A stretch of DNA of 64,000 bases from assembly GCA_013397435.1 (NCBI GenBank), contig VZRG01000159.1:396816-460815 (forward strand), in the 5' to 3' direction. Source of the stretch: Erythrocercus mccallii. Taxonomy: Eukaryota; Chordata; Aves; Passeriformes; Dicruridae. Made by a program: the position numbers and the translations under genes. Positions 12,216 through 27,159 of the stretch are shown here, piece by piece (within the stretch, counting starts at the first letter, position 1; each line of letters starts with the position of its first letter). The notes below the pieces were generated by a model, which had not been told where the DNA came from, ran no database searches, and saw nothing but the letters and a program-made list of their open reading frames with translations.

Positions 12216-14385
12216 CTTGCGTTCTGGGTCCTTCGCTTGGGTACAGCACGGATTCAGGTGTTCCAGTCTTCCTCACCACTCGTATCTTGAATTATTTTCC
12301 CCCCCCCTTTATTTCTGTCCCTTGCCGTTTTACGTGGTAGATTTTCCAGATTCGCAAAGGTTGCAACTTTCTTTGTCACTTTTTTGTGGCTTATGCATAC
12401 AAAGAATGAGTGGTTGCAAAACCTCAGTGCTTAGGATGAGGACATCAGATCTGGACTTATTCTGAGCATCTAAAATTACGAACCGCATCAAAGTCTTGTA
12501 AAAGTTTGCATGGCATGTTATCATTAATAAAACGGTCTCTTTCAACCCTTGACTCGCTACATCAGTTTAAAATTTTTAATAGTAATTTTTAACTTTTACC
12601 GTATCTTGGATGCAAGACTATCGTCTAATTTTACTTCTCATTCATTATGCATTCCAGTCTAACAGCTGTTCTGTTTTTTCTGATGATCCTTCATGTCAAA
12701 AAAGTTACTTCTAGAAGCAATCAAGGCAAATAGTGCTTTGGAAGGAGGGGAGTGTTGTATACTGGAGCTGGTTTGACAAAAATTACTGCAGCTTTGTGTG
12801 GTTGCTTATGATGACAATACTGCCAAGAACAGCCGTATAGCTAAGATTCAGTAAACCTTACTAAGACTCAGTGAAGGTCTTGTACAAAAGCATCCTGCTA
12901 GGTGGCACACTGCCCTCCTCCAGCTGCGATGATGGTGGTACAGCCTTCTTATGGCATGTGATAGGACCGGGCTGTTCTGGGAGGGAATATATTTGGTGCT
13001 TAGTGCTGCAAGGTCATCTCTAGGAACCAAACTCATCAGACGCATTATTAGGTGGTTAAACTAAGTAACTTGTTTTAATAGAAGACTGTCTTAATTAGAG
13101 CAATACATTTGCTTTATTATACGCTAAATTTGCTTTATATTATTGTTATTAATCCTCTTAGACCTCAAATATGTGATTGCATTCTACTGTTGCTTACCCT
13201 GTAATAACATGCTAAGAGGGATTTGCATCAGCAAGAATGTCAAAGTGGCAGAGAAAAAGTGAAAGCAAGTTTCTTTGTCTTGTATAGAGCTTGTTCAAGT
13301 ACACAAGGGATTTGGTACAAAGTCTTTCAGATTTTCACTGGCGTTGTTTAGGTTTCGGTTTTTTTGGTCCTGCAGCATCATGAATTGTCTTGTGTTGTTT
13401 GAGAAGTTTTCATTTTTAAGTACAGAATTACTGAAGTTCTGTCACACTGTTTGGCTTTGCACTCAATTGATATACCCTGCAACTAAAGCAGTATGGGGAG
13501 TTCTGTTAAGAGCGTGTAGTGAGAATTGTTACTAATGGAAAATTCACTGTTCATGGAGAACTATTTATTTTTTCCATCACAATTAACAATGAAATCAACT
13601 GATTTGTGGAAAGGGATTGAAATTTGAGTTCACAAGAGTTCAAAATACTACTCATGTGTCCCATCTGAGAAGTTTGATGTTATATTTACCTTATGAGGGC
13701 CTTAAAAGCCCCCTGTGTGGCAGTGGAGTTTTGTGTCCACTGGAATTGTGTTTAACTCCACAGCTTCAACAACTTCTTAACTCTTAGTGATTTAAACTTA
13801 GTAGTTGAATGTAGTGTGTGGCTAACTGGGTTGCTTACACATTAGAGTTCAGATGATGCTTAGCTTGTATTCCATATTTATAGCTTGCCCTATGTGCTGC
13901 TGGCAGACAGGGCTGGTAGTAGATGCCAACTTCATGTATGAACGATTTACTCAATTTAGATGTTACTATTTCATTCTTCATTTTGGACCAAGATTTGCAA
14001 GTTTGTCAGATAGCGTTTTGTACTTCTAAGAGAAGTTGTTGGTAGAAGGAAGAAGTGTGAGACTTTTGGAATGCAATTGCATGTTATGGCCTCTTCAGTT
14101 AGGACTTTCATTATATTGATTTTTATATCATAGTTCTCCAGCTGCACAGTGGATTCCAGCTCCTCCCGTTTGTTGCCCATGCTATGTGTATTGGTGTAAA
14201 TGCACTTCATTGGGACTATTCATCCTGCCACATACTTTGGGAGAGAAGTGCTGATTCATTGTGACTGTTCTCAGGTGTTTTTGTGGTTTCTAATGCACGA
14301 AGAAGCTTTGTGTCTTTGCCGTCATGTGAATCTCCATCCCTTACCCCATACTCTACTGCTGTGGTTGGCTTAGTTGAATACAATC

Positions 14386-15000
14386 CAGTGTGTGCCCAGG
14401 TGGCCAAGAAGGCCGATGGCATCCTGGCCTGGATCAGCCCTGGTGTGGCCAGCAGGAGCAGGGCAGTGACCTCTGAGCCCCTGTGCTGGGCACTGGTGAG
14501 GCCACACCTCAAATCCTGTGTTCAGCTCTGGGCCCCTCACTGCAAGAGAGACATTGAGGGGCTGGAGCGTGTTCAGAGAAGGGCAGCGGAGCTGGGGAAG
14601 GGTCTGGAGCACAAGTGCTGTGAGGAGCAGCTGAGGGAGCTGGGGGTGTTCAGCCTGGAGAAAAGGAGGCTCGGGGGGACATCATCAGTCTCTGTAAGTG
14701 CCTGAAAGGAGGGTGCAGCCAGGTGGGGATTGGCCTCTTCTGCCAGGTAACAAGAGACAGAACAAGATGGCCTCAAGTTGCACCAGGGGAAGTTTAGAAT
14801 GGATATTTGGGAATTTTTTTTTCACTGGAAGGGTTGTCAAGCATAGAACCATGCTGCCCAGGAAAGCTGCCATCCCTGGAAGTAATTAAAAGATGTGTAG
14901 GCATGAAACTTAGGGACACCATTAGTGGTGAACATGGTGGTGCCAGTTTAATGGTAGGACTTTATCTTAAGTGTGTTTTCCAACCTAAATGATCCTGTTA
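14386..15000 (+). repeat. CR1 LINE, 3' portion
   Basis: This is a well-preserved CR1 3' end in the plus orientation. It holds the stretch with CTGGAGCGTGTTCAGAGAAGGGC at about 14561, the ORF2 C-terminal segment with CTGAGGGAGCTGGGGGTGTTCAGCC near 14630, and the tail TTTTCCAACCTAAATGATCC near 14975. It is 5'-truncated and the reading frame is broken. It lies in intron 1 of ZMYM2, in the same orientation as the gene. Confidence 0.92.
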
Positions 15001-18000
15001 TTTCAATGCCACTTTATACTTAAGTGATTTTGACAATTTAAAGCTTTTCTTTTCCATGAACTTGCAAAAATTACCAATTTTATATGTATTCTGTGAAATG
15101 CAATGCCACTAGAGTTCAATAGGACACACACAAACAAACAGTTTGATTATATGTATGTGTGTATAAGAACATCAACAGTTGCAATAGATGAGATCAGTGA
15201 CTGTCCTTTATGGACAGGGTCCACAGAGGGTTTCTTGTGCCTTCACCTGAAGTATATCATGGACTGGATATGTCAATTATGAAAGTTGTTTTCTTGCTCC
15301 AGCTTGCTGTTAGAACAAAATTATTTCAGTCAATGGTTATAATGCAGATTTTATTAGTCCAATGTAAGTAAGATTTACAGAGATAACTAGTTTTTGTAAT
15401 TCAAGTTACAGTTTACAGTGATAAGATTGCCACCAACATATTTTTCAAATTGCTCTTGATTCAGAGGGCATTTGTACTTAGTAAGTTCGTTGTCATGCTT
15501 AAATGCTTAATTTTTATCCATGTTTCCTAAATTTTTTGGGATTAGCTTTACCATGACTTCTTTCTCTGCCCCTCTCTCACCATCAGCTATTTGAGAACAA
15601 TCTTACAGGGGTAGCAGGGGCTCATCACAGAGGTGAGGTGCAGAAGCAAGTGTCCTGTGATTTGAACAGAGTAGCTGCAATAGGGGCTCTAGCTAGCAGG
15701 ACTGTCACTAGCACAGGAGGATTTTGATGGGTTTGTTTGGTGTTTTTAAGTTTGTCTGAGATGAGACTACTTAATGGTGTTTGTGTTGTGAAAAACTATG
15801 TGTTTGAGTCTCTAAAAAATATAATACGTAATATATATTACTTCTTTATTTAAAAGGTTTATGAACTTTATTGTACAGCTTCCTTAACCCTTACAAGACT
15901 ATCAGAATCCTTCAGTTAGCATCACTGTACCTTCCAAAGGCTGTAATACCAACATTTGTATACCTAGTGCTATACAGAAATCTGTTTGGGCATAGTTCCT
16001 GCTCATCAGTTTTACCCCCCACACATGCTAAGCAGGGTGTCATCTCAGTTCCACCTTCCCCCATGGAATAGTTCATACAACGTAACCATGCTTGGACACA
16101 TGCTGCCAGTTGGGCACTGAGGGACAGCTTAGATACTTACGGCTTAGATAGTTGAACTGGAGTTACTGATTAAAACTTTGGCTGGGCCAGATCTTTAGGA
16201 GAGATCAGTGGCATTATGGAAGAGTTTGTGTTGGTTTCTGCATTTAGTTTCTTTTAATCTTTTGCTGTGAAACATGGCATTGAAGATGATAGAAAATCAT
16301 GCACATAGAATTGGATGGGTTATGCCAAATTTTACTAATTGAGGTCTGCTTAGAGCTCACAGTCAGTCCAAGAAACATGGATGGTTTTGTTTTCCTCTTG
16401 CAGGCTTTTGTTGGAAGTGTATTGGCATCTTACTTTCTTTAGGCTCTTCTGTGCAATGAAACCATACTGAACATTAAAAAAACATTAATTCATTTGAGTT
16501 AAGTCATAGTGCAACTGTGCTTTTTTTCTCTTTTGCTTTTGGTTTTCCCCTCTCCTTGAAAAGTAACCTTGGTGAAAACCTTACTTTTTTGGAGTTGTTT
16601 TCCTTAGATCTGTGTAAGATCTTTCCAGCTTGATATTAACTCCTGGTACTGCATCAAATTTCTCTAAAAGTAATTTTGTTCATCTCATTCATAAACTCAG
16701 CTGTTATGCCAGTATGGATGACCTTCAAGTCTCTCTCTCTTCCAGACTTGCTGCCCTCTAAACTAGCTAAATCTGTGTGTGCTTTTGACTTCTCTTTGTG
16801 GATGTCTGACCTTTAGCTGAGGCTACTATTGCAAAGGAAAACTCTATGTGCTGTTGCTTGTACACAGCAGTGTCATGAGATCTTTGGTTCAAGCCTGTAA
16901 TCTAGCCCTGGTTTTAGACATAGCGCACACTCTTCTACAAAGACTGTAGATTTCTCCTGCATAATAATGGTGTCTTAACTGTTAATCAGCAATTAAGTTT
17001 TTGTTATTTAGTTGTGTTAATAAATCACGTGAGTACATCTCATACCGTGCCTTTGATCTCTGTATCATGTGGTAACAATTTTTTCTTAACAGATGTGGTA
17101 AGAATGATCCTGCTGTGTTGATATGGGTTCAGAATCCTATACCAGAGTACAGGATCTCTTTGGATTGTCTGGCCATTTTGCATTTTATGGTGGTTAAACC
17201 AAAAGGTTTTACTTACCTTTAATCTAATGTTGGGATTTAACTGTGAAGGATAGTGGGTTTTGTTGTTAAAGAGATTGTAAGTACTGTTTAGGAAGTGACA
17301 TCATGGGCAATTAAACAATTTTGTTCATTCTCCTGTGATGCTCCTCATGCTTGGAGAAGTTCTGCGTGTGCACCGTTGCAAGCAAGCCAGTTGCAACCTG
17401 TTAATGCAAAAGAAGCTGGCTTTAGGAAATAAAGCCTACTGAAAACAAACCCAAACCACTACCTTTCCTGTCACCCTGGGACTTAAACACACCATCCTTA
17501 GAACAAGAACTAATTGTAACCATTGTTTATGGTGGTGCTGTTTCCTTGTATTCTCATTTTTGTCTCTCTCCATCTGTTGCCCCTTATGTTTAGATTGTTT
17601 GCTCTTTGAACAGTTGTACTCTGTGTTTGCACAGTGGCCAGCATGATGTGGTCTACAGCTTTGGCTCCTGGGAGTCTGTGATAACAGTTGGGATCTATGG
17701 GTGTGGTATTGGTGTCTTTTTTTCTTTTTTGTGTGTGTGTGTGGAAAGGGGAAGAAGACTTAGTGTTCTGTTATACCTGAAATAATGTAATAATTTTGTT
17801 TGAGCAACAACTGATTGTCAATATACCAATCTATGGATGTTTAAGAATTCTTAGTAAGCTGGCAGAGTTTACCAGACATCTTTTGAATTTATATCTAGTG
17901 TTTGCACGTGTGCATGTTTGGGATTTTGTTTATTATAATAGTAATTATTGTTAGTAGTTTTGTTTGTAAGGGTGGTTATGTTTTTTGAAAAAAATGTTCA

Positions 18001-20429
18001 TTCAGGAAATGATGTTTTGTTCTAGATAGGTGTTTGTTAGGTGATGCCTCGTTAAGGAGGCCAAGTAGTATCTAGAGAGGCCAGGTAAGAAGTCCTTGTA
18101 ATCCATGTAATAAAAAAACAAAAGCACAGTTTAGAAATGAGGGAAGATGGAGGGCATGACAAAGGTGTTTTGATTTTACCAGAAGCAAAAGTTGGATATT
18201 TGCCATCATCACTTTGTTTGACCATTGTTAGGTAGACTTCTATCCAAAGAGTTAACAAATAGAAATACTGAGATGGTCTGACCAATATTGTGTATAGTAC
18301 AGTAATGACATGAACTAAATTCAGCTTTTTTTAGTAATTTAAAAGAACTATAGTTTGGAGAAGATAAACAAGAATTACTTAAGGAGTAGAAAACATGCTT
18401 TCTATTAACAGACTTCAGAAACTCCATCTATTCCTCAATTAAGAGAGAATAGATTAGGGTGTGACTTAATCCTGATCTAGGAGAGACTGTGCACTCAGTA
18501 ACATGTTAGGTAATAGGATGTGCTTCCTCCATCTTTCTTTCCATCCCCAGTGTTAAAGGCTGAATTTCTGAGTCTCAGTTAATGCCTAAGCAGTACAAAA
18601 TCAAACAGGGAAAAGTGTATAGCCTTTCAGCATGTACAATAAGTAGGAGTTGGAATAGCTTATTGAGGCATCACTTTCTTCTTTTAGGCAATAGTTTATA
18701 GAGGGTTTGAAAAGCTCTGTGATAGGAAAGTAAATAGATTTTTTTTTTAAGGCTCAGAATATACTTACGGATGTATTCAAAAGACAAAATAAATTGGCTT
18801 AAAACAAATACCACCTTGTATATTTTTCATGGGTTTTAATTTAATGTATATTTATTTAATGTATATATTAATGTATATAATGGCTGTATGACCACTTAAA
18901 CCAGACTAACATATGTTTGTCATTGTCCTTTCCTGTTTGTACCAACATCAGCCTTTTCTGGGTTTTTTTGACTGTTCTATGTTTTTAATTTTGGGAGTCA
19001 GTTTAGGTCCATGAACTATCACAATGAAATTTGGGGGTGAGGAGCTATGTAGGTGTAGAGTATTTGCTCTTGCTTTTTGTGTTTCAGCTTTCTACCATCT
19101 ACCATCTTAGCTTAGTGATGGTCTGGCTATTAGAATCCTTATACAGCTAGGGAGAAAGGGGAAAGGAGTAGGAATTCAAAACCACAGTAGTCCTGTCCAG
19201 GACTGGATGTAGTTTGTAATTATGGAACTGTGGCCGTAACAAATACAGTATGCATCTTATTTAGAAATAATACTACCTTTTACATTTTTAAAACAGTTGG
19301 ATAACTTGGAGTCTTGATTGCATAATGTAACGTGGAGCCAGCCAGCCAGTGCAGCTGTGAAAACCTATCATACTTGCCTTGCTGACCAGATCTATTCTTG
19401 CCTTGGATCCCATTTCCTGTCAACCTTACCTCATATAGAACTTGAACTATTTTGTGGCTGTTTTTGTCTTTTTATTTTCTTCCACTTCCTTTTCTATCTC
19501 ATTTTGTTTGTGGTGATAAGTTTTTCTTTCCTTTGTTAAACTATAGCTTCACTGTCTGTTTACTTGGTCTTAGTCTACAGGGGTTTCCCTCCTACATATA
19601 GAATAATATTAACTTTTTAAAATTCAGTTTTCTTTGTTCTGAATTACTTAATGTATTGAATACTAATCACTGTAAGTAAATTGTGTTGAAGAAGCTTGTC
19701 CATGCTAGGTCCAAAATACTAGATTGTTAGCCAATACTTGATTATTTTTCGGAGATGAAAAATCTAGTTGAGGCTATTCGCTGATGTTAGTTATGCTAAA
19801 GGCAGAGAAAATAGTCTGTCTGCAAACTTGTTCATTTACAGACTTCGGCCTGACAGTTTTTCCTGTTTCTAAGCATATGCAAAAATAAAGTATTTTAGAA
19901 GCATTAGTCAAAAAGATATGTGCAATCAGGCACTGAGAAGTGGTGTGCCATTTGGCATGATGGGTACCAGTTACCCATGCAGAGCTACTTGGTCATGGGT
20001 TGTAGATATGAGTGTAGACGGAATGCTAGTTTAAAATAAAAATTAAAAAATCCCAACCAATTAAGAACAAGCACTAATGAAGAATAATGTTAAAAGTCCA
20101 TATTATTAGTTAAAAAGTGTCTTCATTTCCAGAATGTTTGGGAATAGTAGTCTGGGCACTAATAGGATAGAAGACAGCTTTGGCTAGTCCTGGTGAACAG
20201 CAGGTAGAACATGAATAGGGCACCCTAGCAGGATGAATGTAAACAGGGTACTGGATTGAAATAAGCAAGGTGGTAGCCAGCAGTTTAAGGAAGTGATTGT
20301 TCCGCACTGTCTGATAAGGGAGAACACATCTGCAGTGTTTAGTTTGGTTTGGTTAGACTCTGTCCTAATGAAGATACAGATACTCTGAAGTAAGCCCATT
20401 GTAAGACCAGAGCATTTGAACACATAACA

Positions 20430-20640
20430 AAGAAGGAAAAGCTGAGAAAGAGGGGTGTGATCAGTCTAAAGAGAAGGCTGAAGGGACAGGTTACTGCTGT
20501 CCTGAACTACTTAATGAGAGAATACAGAGAAGACAAAGCCCAGCTCTTCTACCTATTGGTAGAACAGCAGGTAATAGGCATAAGTAGCAACAGGGGAAAA
20601 AACTGTGAATAGCTACAGTAATAAAAAACTGGAACATTCT
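20430..20640 (+). repeat. CR1 LINE fragment, truncated at both ends
   Basis: This resembles the CR1 segment reading AGAGAAGGCTGAAGGGACAGG through the region equivalent to the ACAAGAGGAAATGG stretch. It lacks the CR1 tail, so it is an internal fragment. Confidence 0.6.
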
Positions 20641-23600
20641 TGCTTGTGAGATTTCTGATTTTTCCTGTCTCTAGTTGCTTGCTCACCTTTGCTTGGTTTA
20701 TATATGATTGGCTTGTAACTTGACAGTTTCTTGTAACTTGACAAATTTTAAAGATTGTATGCTATTTGTGTATACCAGGTGTGTTTTTTTTGAAATGCCA
20801 TCAAAAGCTAGGGACTTCATAGATTTGAATTCTGTTAATCTTCATTGCTCCCTGTGGAGCAAGAGTAAGGCATGTTTTTGAAATGTGTGCTGTGACCCAC
20901 TGACACCTGTGGCCTGTACACTATTGCCCAGGCCTGACATCTAAATAAATTTACTGTTCCCAGGTCTGTTTCTGATCTAGCCATTCAGTATTTGCTTTTC
21001 CTATTAAGTGTTGCATTTTTTAAAGTTAAGATCCATAAAACGACAACTTGGTCTCTTTTTGTGTTGTATTAATGCCACTTTCTGTTTATTTTTCAGGATT
21101 TTACGGCTCCTTTTCCTGTTTTCATATCTTTAGCATAGTGTTTGTCTACTGTTTCTATACTCCCTTTCCACTTAGACATCTTTCAAGTCTGTTGATGTGG
21201 TCTAGTGTTGCCTATTTTCTGTAAATAGATACACATTTGGATATAAGTAATAGATAAGCATTTATTGCAGGTCCTTTGTTTCTCTGTGTTATTTCACCTT
21301 CCTATTCCATTTATAATAGAGGACATCCTTAAGCATCATCTCGCTGCTTAGATGTAATAGGTAATATTTACTGTCTACTGCATTACACATAATGGCTTTT
21401 AAGGCTAGAAATGGTGCTGTGTTCTTGCTGATCAGTGTCTTCCAAGATTAAACAGCCATGAAATACATAGAAAGTGTGTGGATAGGGAGAGACATGTCAG
21501 TATGGCTGCCCTAAAGCAGTGTTGGTCAACATTATTATTTTGATTTGCCATGAATTCCCATGCTAAGTGCTGCTCATTCTTTGATGAGCAGTCTTGAGAA
21601 TTACTGGTGCTTGTTTTGGATACACCTTCATATAGTTAAGTTTGAGGTTGACTCTGTATTTTCATTCCGTATGTATGTGCAAGGAAGCATTTCTTAGCAT
21701 TCATTGAGTAAGAAGACTCAAGGAAGAGGCAGTGTTAAATAAAATTATTCAAATATTCCTGTAAGCATCAGTTGGAAAAGAGATGTCAGCATTCACATGT
21801 AACAGTGGTGACTGCAGTTCAGTTAAGATGCTGAGAAGATATCAAAGTTTGCATGTTTTTGGTAAGCTTTAGCTGTGTGTAAATAGTTACTCTTGTGAAT
21901 AAAACCAAAATTTACTGACTTGCTTCAAAATATTTCACTAAGTAGATCTTGCCCTTTTACTGTTCTTAGTTGCTGTGTCTGCTGAATTACTGGTCTTTTC
22001 ATATATACTTTTTCCTTGAATTCCCTGAAATCTGCATGACAAACACATTTTGAGACTTACATACCGACTTTAGTAAGCTAATTTCTTCAATCATACAACT
22101 TCTTTCAAAATCAGAGTAAAGAATTAAATTTGAAGCAGCTCCAAACCTACTGGAAAATAAATTCTGAAGTAGTGTCTCAAAACTGAAGTAATGAAATATA
22201 CCAGGCTTTTGTAATGATGGTATTCAGATAAACAGATAAATTAGATTTGTGAACCTAAACTTAGTATCCCGTTCCTGAAAGCTTTTACTCATGTTCTGAA
22301 ACACCAGCAATATACATACATTGATAGGTTTGTGTTAAATACAATTTAGACTCTTTAATTAGCATGTATAGTAATTTAAGACCCTTGTTTTACTTTTGTG
22401 TTGTGAATACTTGCACTTGAGGTTAACCCAAAATATGCAAGTATTTCTGTTGAACTCATTAGCATGATTTGTGTGTGAAACAGGCAGATGAAATAGTTGA
22501 GTCATTGTGGCATTAATGTAATACCTGAGGCTTGCCTAAAGCCTTGCTTGCTTCAGATACACTATGCAGTGTGGCCAGTGGATATACATGTTGTAAAATT
22601 TTGTAAAATTCAGTCTGACCTGTTTTAATATTCAGCTTGTGGCTGGTTGCTGTGTTGCCAGTGGGCACATGCATGTTGGAATGTTTTATGTAGTAGCTGC
22701 TGTCAGGTTACAGCATTTCCGTCTATGGCCATCAGCTTGTTACGGCTATCGTGTCTGCTGAAATGATCTCTGTGCTGAAGTTCAGAGCTGTGGTATCAAC
22801 CTTGATATGTTCAGGCACACCTGTAGTGTTCTTGCACAGAAATTTTTCATTTGGGGAGCTGATCTGGCTAGAAAGAATTCCAGCAGGAAAGTCTCTTTTG
22901 TCTGCTTATGTGTGTGGTTGCACAAACAGCTGTGCCACATGATAAGCGCAACAGTGAGACTGTGGACCTGGTAACTAGGCAGACCTTCAGGAGTGTTAAA
23001 ACTTATTAGAGATGTAAAAGTTAACAGTAAATCAGAGCTACCACGTATCCAAGGCATATCTGAACATAAAAAGCTGAGGCTGATGACTGAATACCCCTCA
23101 GGAAGGATGTAAGGAGAAAATAAAAACACAAACCAAAACAGCTTATGTGGTTGGTGGTGGTAAGGGTTTTATATCTAGTGACCCAGAAGGGCCCTGCAAC
23201 TGCTTTGTCTCTAACTTGGAGTTCTATTTACATAGGTAGGAGTCTGTCCATACATACTGTATACCATTCACTATACCCAAATTGAGACTGCAGTAGTAGC
23301 ATGCAGATTTAGCTTAAAGCTGGCTTAAATTACAACCCTTTAAAAATGTTGGGCTACTTGTGTTTTTCTAGCACTTTTCACTTCTTATATGTGGGTGTAG
23401 TTGGGTTACTAGTTTGCTTCGTTTACAGTAAAAAAGTGCTCCTTTTAGGTGACTTTAATCGGAGTGGTTTACTTTGTTTTTGGGGTGAACTGTGGCATAC
23501 ATTCAGCCAGCCACTGGGTTGATGGTTCATTCCCCAAGAAAGCTGTGGTATGTGGGCTGCATCTGGTTGTACAGGGAATGAGTTCCTGAGCTGTAGCAAG

Positions 23601-24139
23601 ACATAAAGCTAGAGAGCTTCTTGGTAGCTGCTTTGCAGATAGTCTTTACTGAGCTTGTAATCATCAGACAAAAGGAAAGTCAAGTGATAACAAGTGATTT
23701 TCTGTAATAAGGGTAGCAACTTTAGAAAGTAGCTAAATTAAGGAATTAAGTGATGTTATGGTCAAATGAATGTCAGGGTCAGGAAGTGATTATTAGAGCT
23801 GAATAACCTCACAGAACACTGGGACATGTTCAGATAGTCTCCAACCTTTTACCAAAATGTTGGCACCCATCCCTCAGCTGAAGTCAGCTTGAGAGCCATA
23901 GGCTGAAATTTAGATGTTTTGAGTAAATGGGTAGAGCTTCCATGAAGCTAGTGATACTTCTTTTGTATGTAAGAAGATTATTATTACTCTCCTAGGTTAG
24001 GGTAATTGCTATACTATGCAAATAGACAATTGGGTAACTTGTTTGCAACAGGGATGTCTAGGAATAGAAGATTTTCAGTTATAGCCTGATTTTTCTACAG
24101 GTGTATTCTGGTTTTCAGCTAGCTGGCAAAGAATTCTGT

Positions 24140-24490
24140 AGAGTTTCCTTTGAATCACTGTTTAGGTCATCAATGCATTTATTTCATGTTTGCCCAGTCC
24201 CTGTTTGAACTGATTGCGTTTCTAACCTCTGTAGCCTCCTACAGCAGTATCTCTACCAATTAAGAAGAAAACGTTTTCATGCACAATAGGTTATTAAAGC
24301 GTCTTAATAATTTAATTTGTCACCTTTTTGTTCTTGTAAGACACTGGACAGCTCTTATCTGTGTATTTTTTTTTTTAATCCTTTCAGATTTAGGATCTTC
24401 CATGAGTTGTTTTCCTTTCAATGAGAAGTGTTTTCCAGGAGTATAAATTGGTCATGTCACTCCTCTGTTTTTCCCTTTCTCTGAAAAGTG
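24140..24490 (-). repeat. Possible old interspersed repeat
   Basis: The stretch with TTTGCCCAGTCCCTGTTTGAACTG near 24188 and the following text resembles an antisense copy of an old amniote LINE-type repeat that I have seen in other sauropsid sequences. I cannot name the family, and the similarity may be fortuitous. Confidence 0.25.
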
Positions 24491-27117
24491 ACTGATCGGA
24501 ACATCTCATGATAAGCAAGGTGGTGGTGAAGTATGGGGGCTTTTGTAGTAACAAATGTGCTCTGTTTTATTTGATTCTTCTATTTTTTTGCTCTGTGGTT
24601 GTTCATGATTGAGTAGCTTTGATTTGGAAGAGTTGCAACTTGGATCTTAAATTATGTGTATTCTTTCCCCCCATTTATTCATTACCTTGCATTTATCACT
24701 AGTGATTTTGCCTACCACACTGCTTTACAATCAGTTTGTGTTTTCAGCTGCTCTAAGTTTGTATGATTAGGAAGCACTCATTTTGGGAGTTGCTATCTCT
24801 TTGGCTGACTTATGTATGTTGATCTGTGTCATTATATTTTGGAACCCCTGTGGTAACTTGTCTCTATTGTGAGAACAACGAACAACACATGATATTTTTC
24901 TCTTCAAATAATTACGAATCCCCCAGAGAACCTCTTCTCAAGATCTTTATTACAGATAATTTCCACAGCAGTCTTCACTGAGTACAGCGTTTGAATGCCT
25001 TTTGGAAGACTTTAGTGGTATATACCAGTTTAATCAGGGGTTGGTCAAAAAGTATGTGAACCCTTCAGAAGATTTTGGCAGTAGTCCTGTGAGACATTAC
25101 TTTTTCATTGCAAAATTTGTTACTCTGCTCTGTTACACATTTTTTTTGTATATTTATTCAGCTGTAGTTTCCATCAATTTATTTAGTGATAGAGATAGGA
25201 CTGTAGTCTGAGTAATTGTTCTTGCCTTCTGCTTAAGTAATTGGTTGCAGATACTGAAATAAAAAATTGCTCACTGTCTTCAGAAATCTTAAGTGACTGC
25301 CACATGGCCCTAGTGATTTGTTCTAAAATCCTCTTGTGTTAGCACTTTGAAGCAACATTTTTCTTCAGACCTGACCCACAGAAAGATAGCTTAGATGTGA
25401 TCTTCCCTGATCTTTTCCTTACTGAACACCAGTGCAGAGAGCTTATTCTGTGTTTTCTGGTTCAGGCTTCTTGGATACTCTTTTACTTCAGGAAAATTTT
25501 ACTGATTGTAAAATTGACAAGAATTGGAATTTAGACAAACTGTTGCTGTGACACAGGTCAGTAGCCTGTTTCTAAGCAAAAGGTATATGAAATGTATATA
25601 AAACATCCCCCCAAGTACAATTTCAGCATCTTTGTAGGTCAGAGTCTTCCTGATAGTAGTCTTTATAAGGTTTTTGGAGTCTTTTTGGGCTGGTTGTATG
25701 CATAATAGAGTGAGTTTTTTAAATGGCCTTCATGCTTTCAAGCTTTTTGTTCTAGATGCTCCATTTCTTTTCCTCCCACTAAGGTTGTTCTTTCTGAAGC
25801 CAGATGTTGAAGTAATGAGGTTTTTTGTATTATTTTATTCCCCTGGGAATTTAAGTATGCTTTTCTGGAGTGCTATCTGGATTATTACATCTTGAATTGC
25901 GTTGTGTGCTCAGAGTTAGACTAGGATTTGCTTTTTCTTCAGGGAGTTCTGTAGGTGGTTGGAGTTGGCTGTGTTGTAAAATCTTTTTCCCTCATTTGAA
26001 GGTGGGCTGATTTTGCTTTTTCCCTCCCTAGTTTGCACAACAGTACTTAAAATCTTCAGTTATTACATTTTAGCCTCATTCCCATTATCTCACTCATGGT
26101 GTCACTGCTGAGTGGAAGTGATTGATAGTATACCATTAATGGGCTGCTTGGGATGTGGAATTAAAATGTAGCCCAGTATCTCTTGAGGTAAATAATTTAG
26201 TTATGTCACTATGCTTTTCTAGCAGAAAGTAGTATTCTTTTGCTGAGGCAGATAAGCCCCTTTCTTTTGGTTCCTATATCTGCGTCTTAGGATACTGTCT
26301 CCTAAATTTTGTTTATCTTTTCACATTTGAAGATGTCTCAGTTATACATTATCTCCAAAGTAGTCTTTCAAGCTTTTCCTTTTTGTTGTTGGGCTTACAG
26401 CCTTCATATGGAAGCATCCATACCTGCTGCTCCTACTTTGAATGTCTTTTTCCAATACCCTGTTTGGGTGGAACTGAAGTTTTAGCCAGATTTCTGTGAC
26501 TCCTTTTGATTTTTGTGTTTTTGCTCCAAAGTGTACATAACTGTGACTTTGATCTTTTGTCACATTCATTCCACGTGTTATTAATGGCACTTGGTAAAGG
26601 CATTCAAATTCCAGTTTCTGCTTTTGTTAAAGCAGAGTTGATTTTTAGTTACGGTAGTTGTACACCTCACCTGGGTTTCTGCAATCCGTGATAAATTTAA
26701 CTCTCTTATCATTCATCAGTGAAGTTGACGCTATAAGTATTACTTAGCTGTCTTAAGAGCTGTAGTAGTGCCATCTTACTAAAGAAGTGCCTGCATTTTG
26801 TCTTTTACTTCTTCCAGGAATTAAGCTTTGAAGAAAGCAATGGGATCATAATTTATTTCAGTGTGAAGACTTTTAATAGGTGAGTGATGTAGCTGAAGTT
26901 AAGAGGGCACACAAGGCCTGGTTCAGGAAGGGCTGTTGACTATTGGTAGTGCTTCTGTTTCCGTCCAGCTGGGATTTTTGTGTCTATGTACCACCACAAA
27001 GCCTTGAGCTTCTTCTTCAGCAGTATTGAACATTGCATTTTCTGCAAACTCGGTCTCACTAGTGTGTGTGTTGGTTTTTTTTTGTTGTTGTTGGTTTGGA
27101 TTTTTTGTTTGAGTTAC

Positions 27118-27159
<42 letters not shown>
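27118..27159 (+). repeat. (TTA)14 microsatellite
   Basis: Fourteen perfect TTA units lie in intron 1. A perfect tract of this length is expected to vary between individuals. Confidence 0.97.

Noticed and set aside
14283..14705. 140-residue open frame in intron 1
   Set aside because: Most of it is the decayed coding region of a CR1 LINE, not a host gene.
27118..27159. Microsatellite considered as a disease-type expansion
   Set aside because: Fourteen TTA units in an intron is an ordinary length; nothing suggests pathology.
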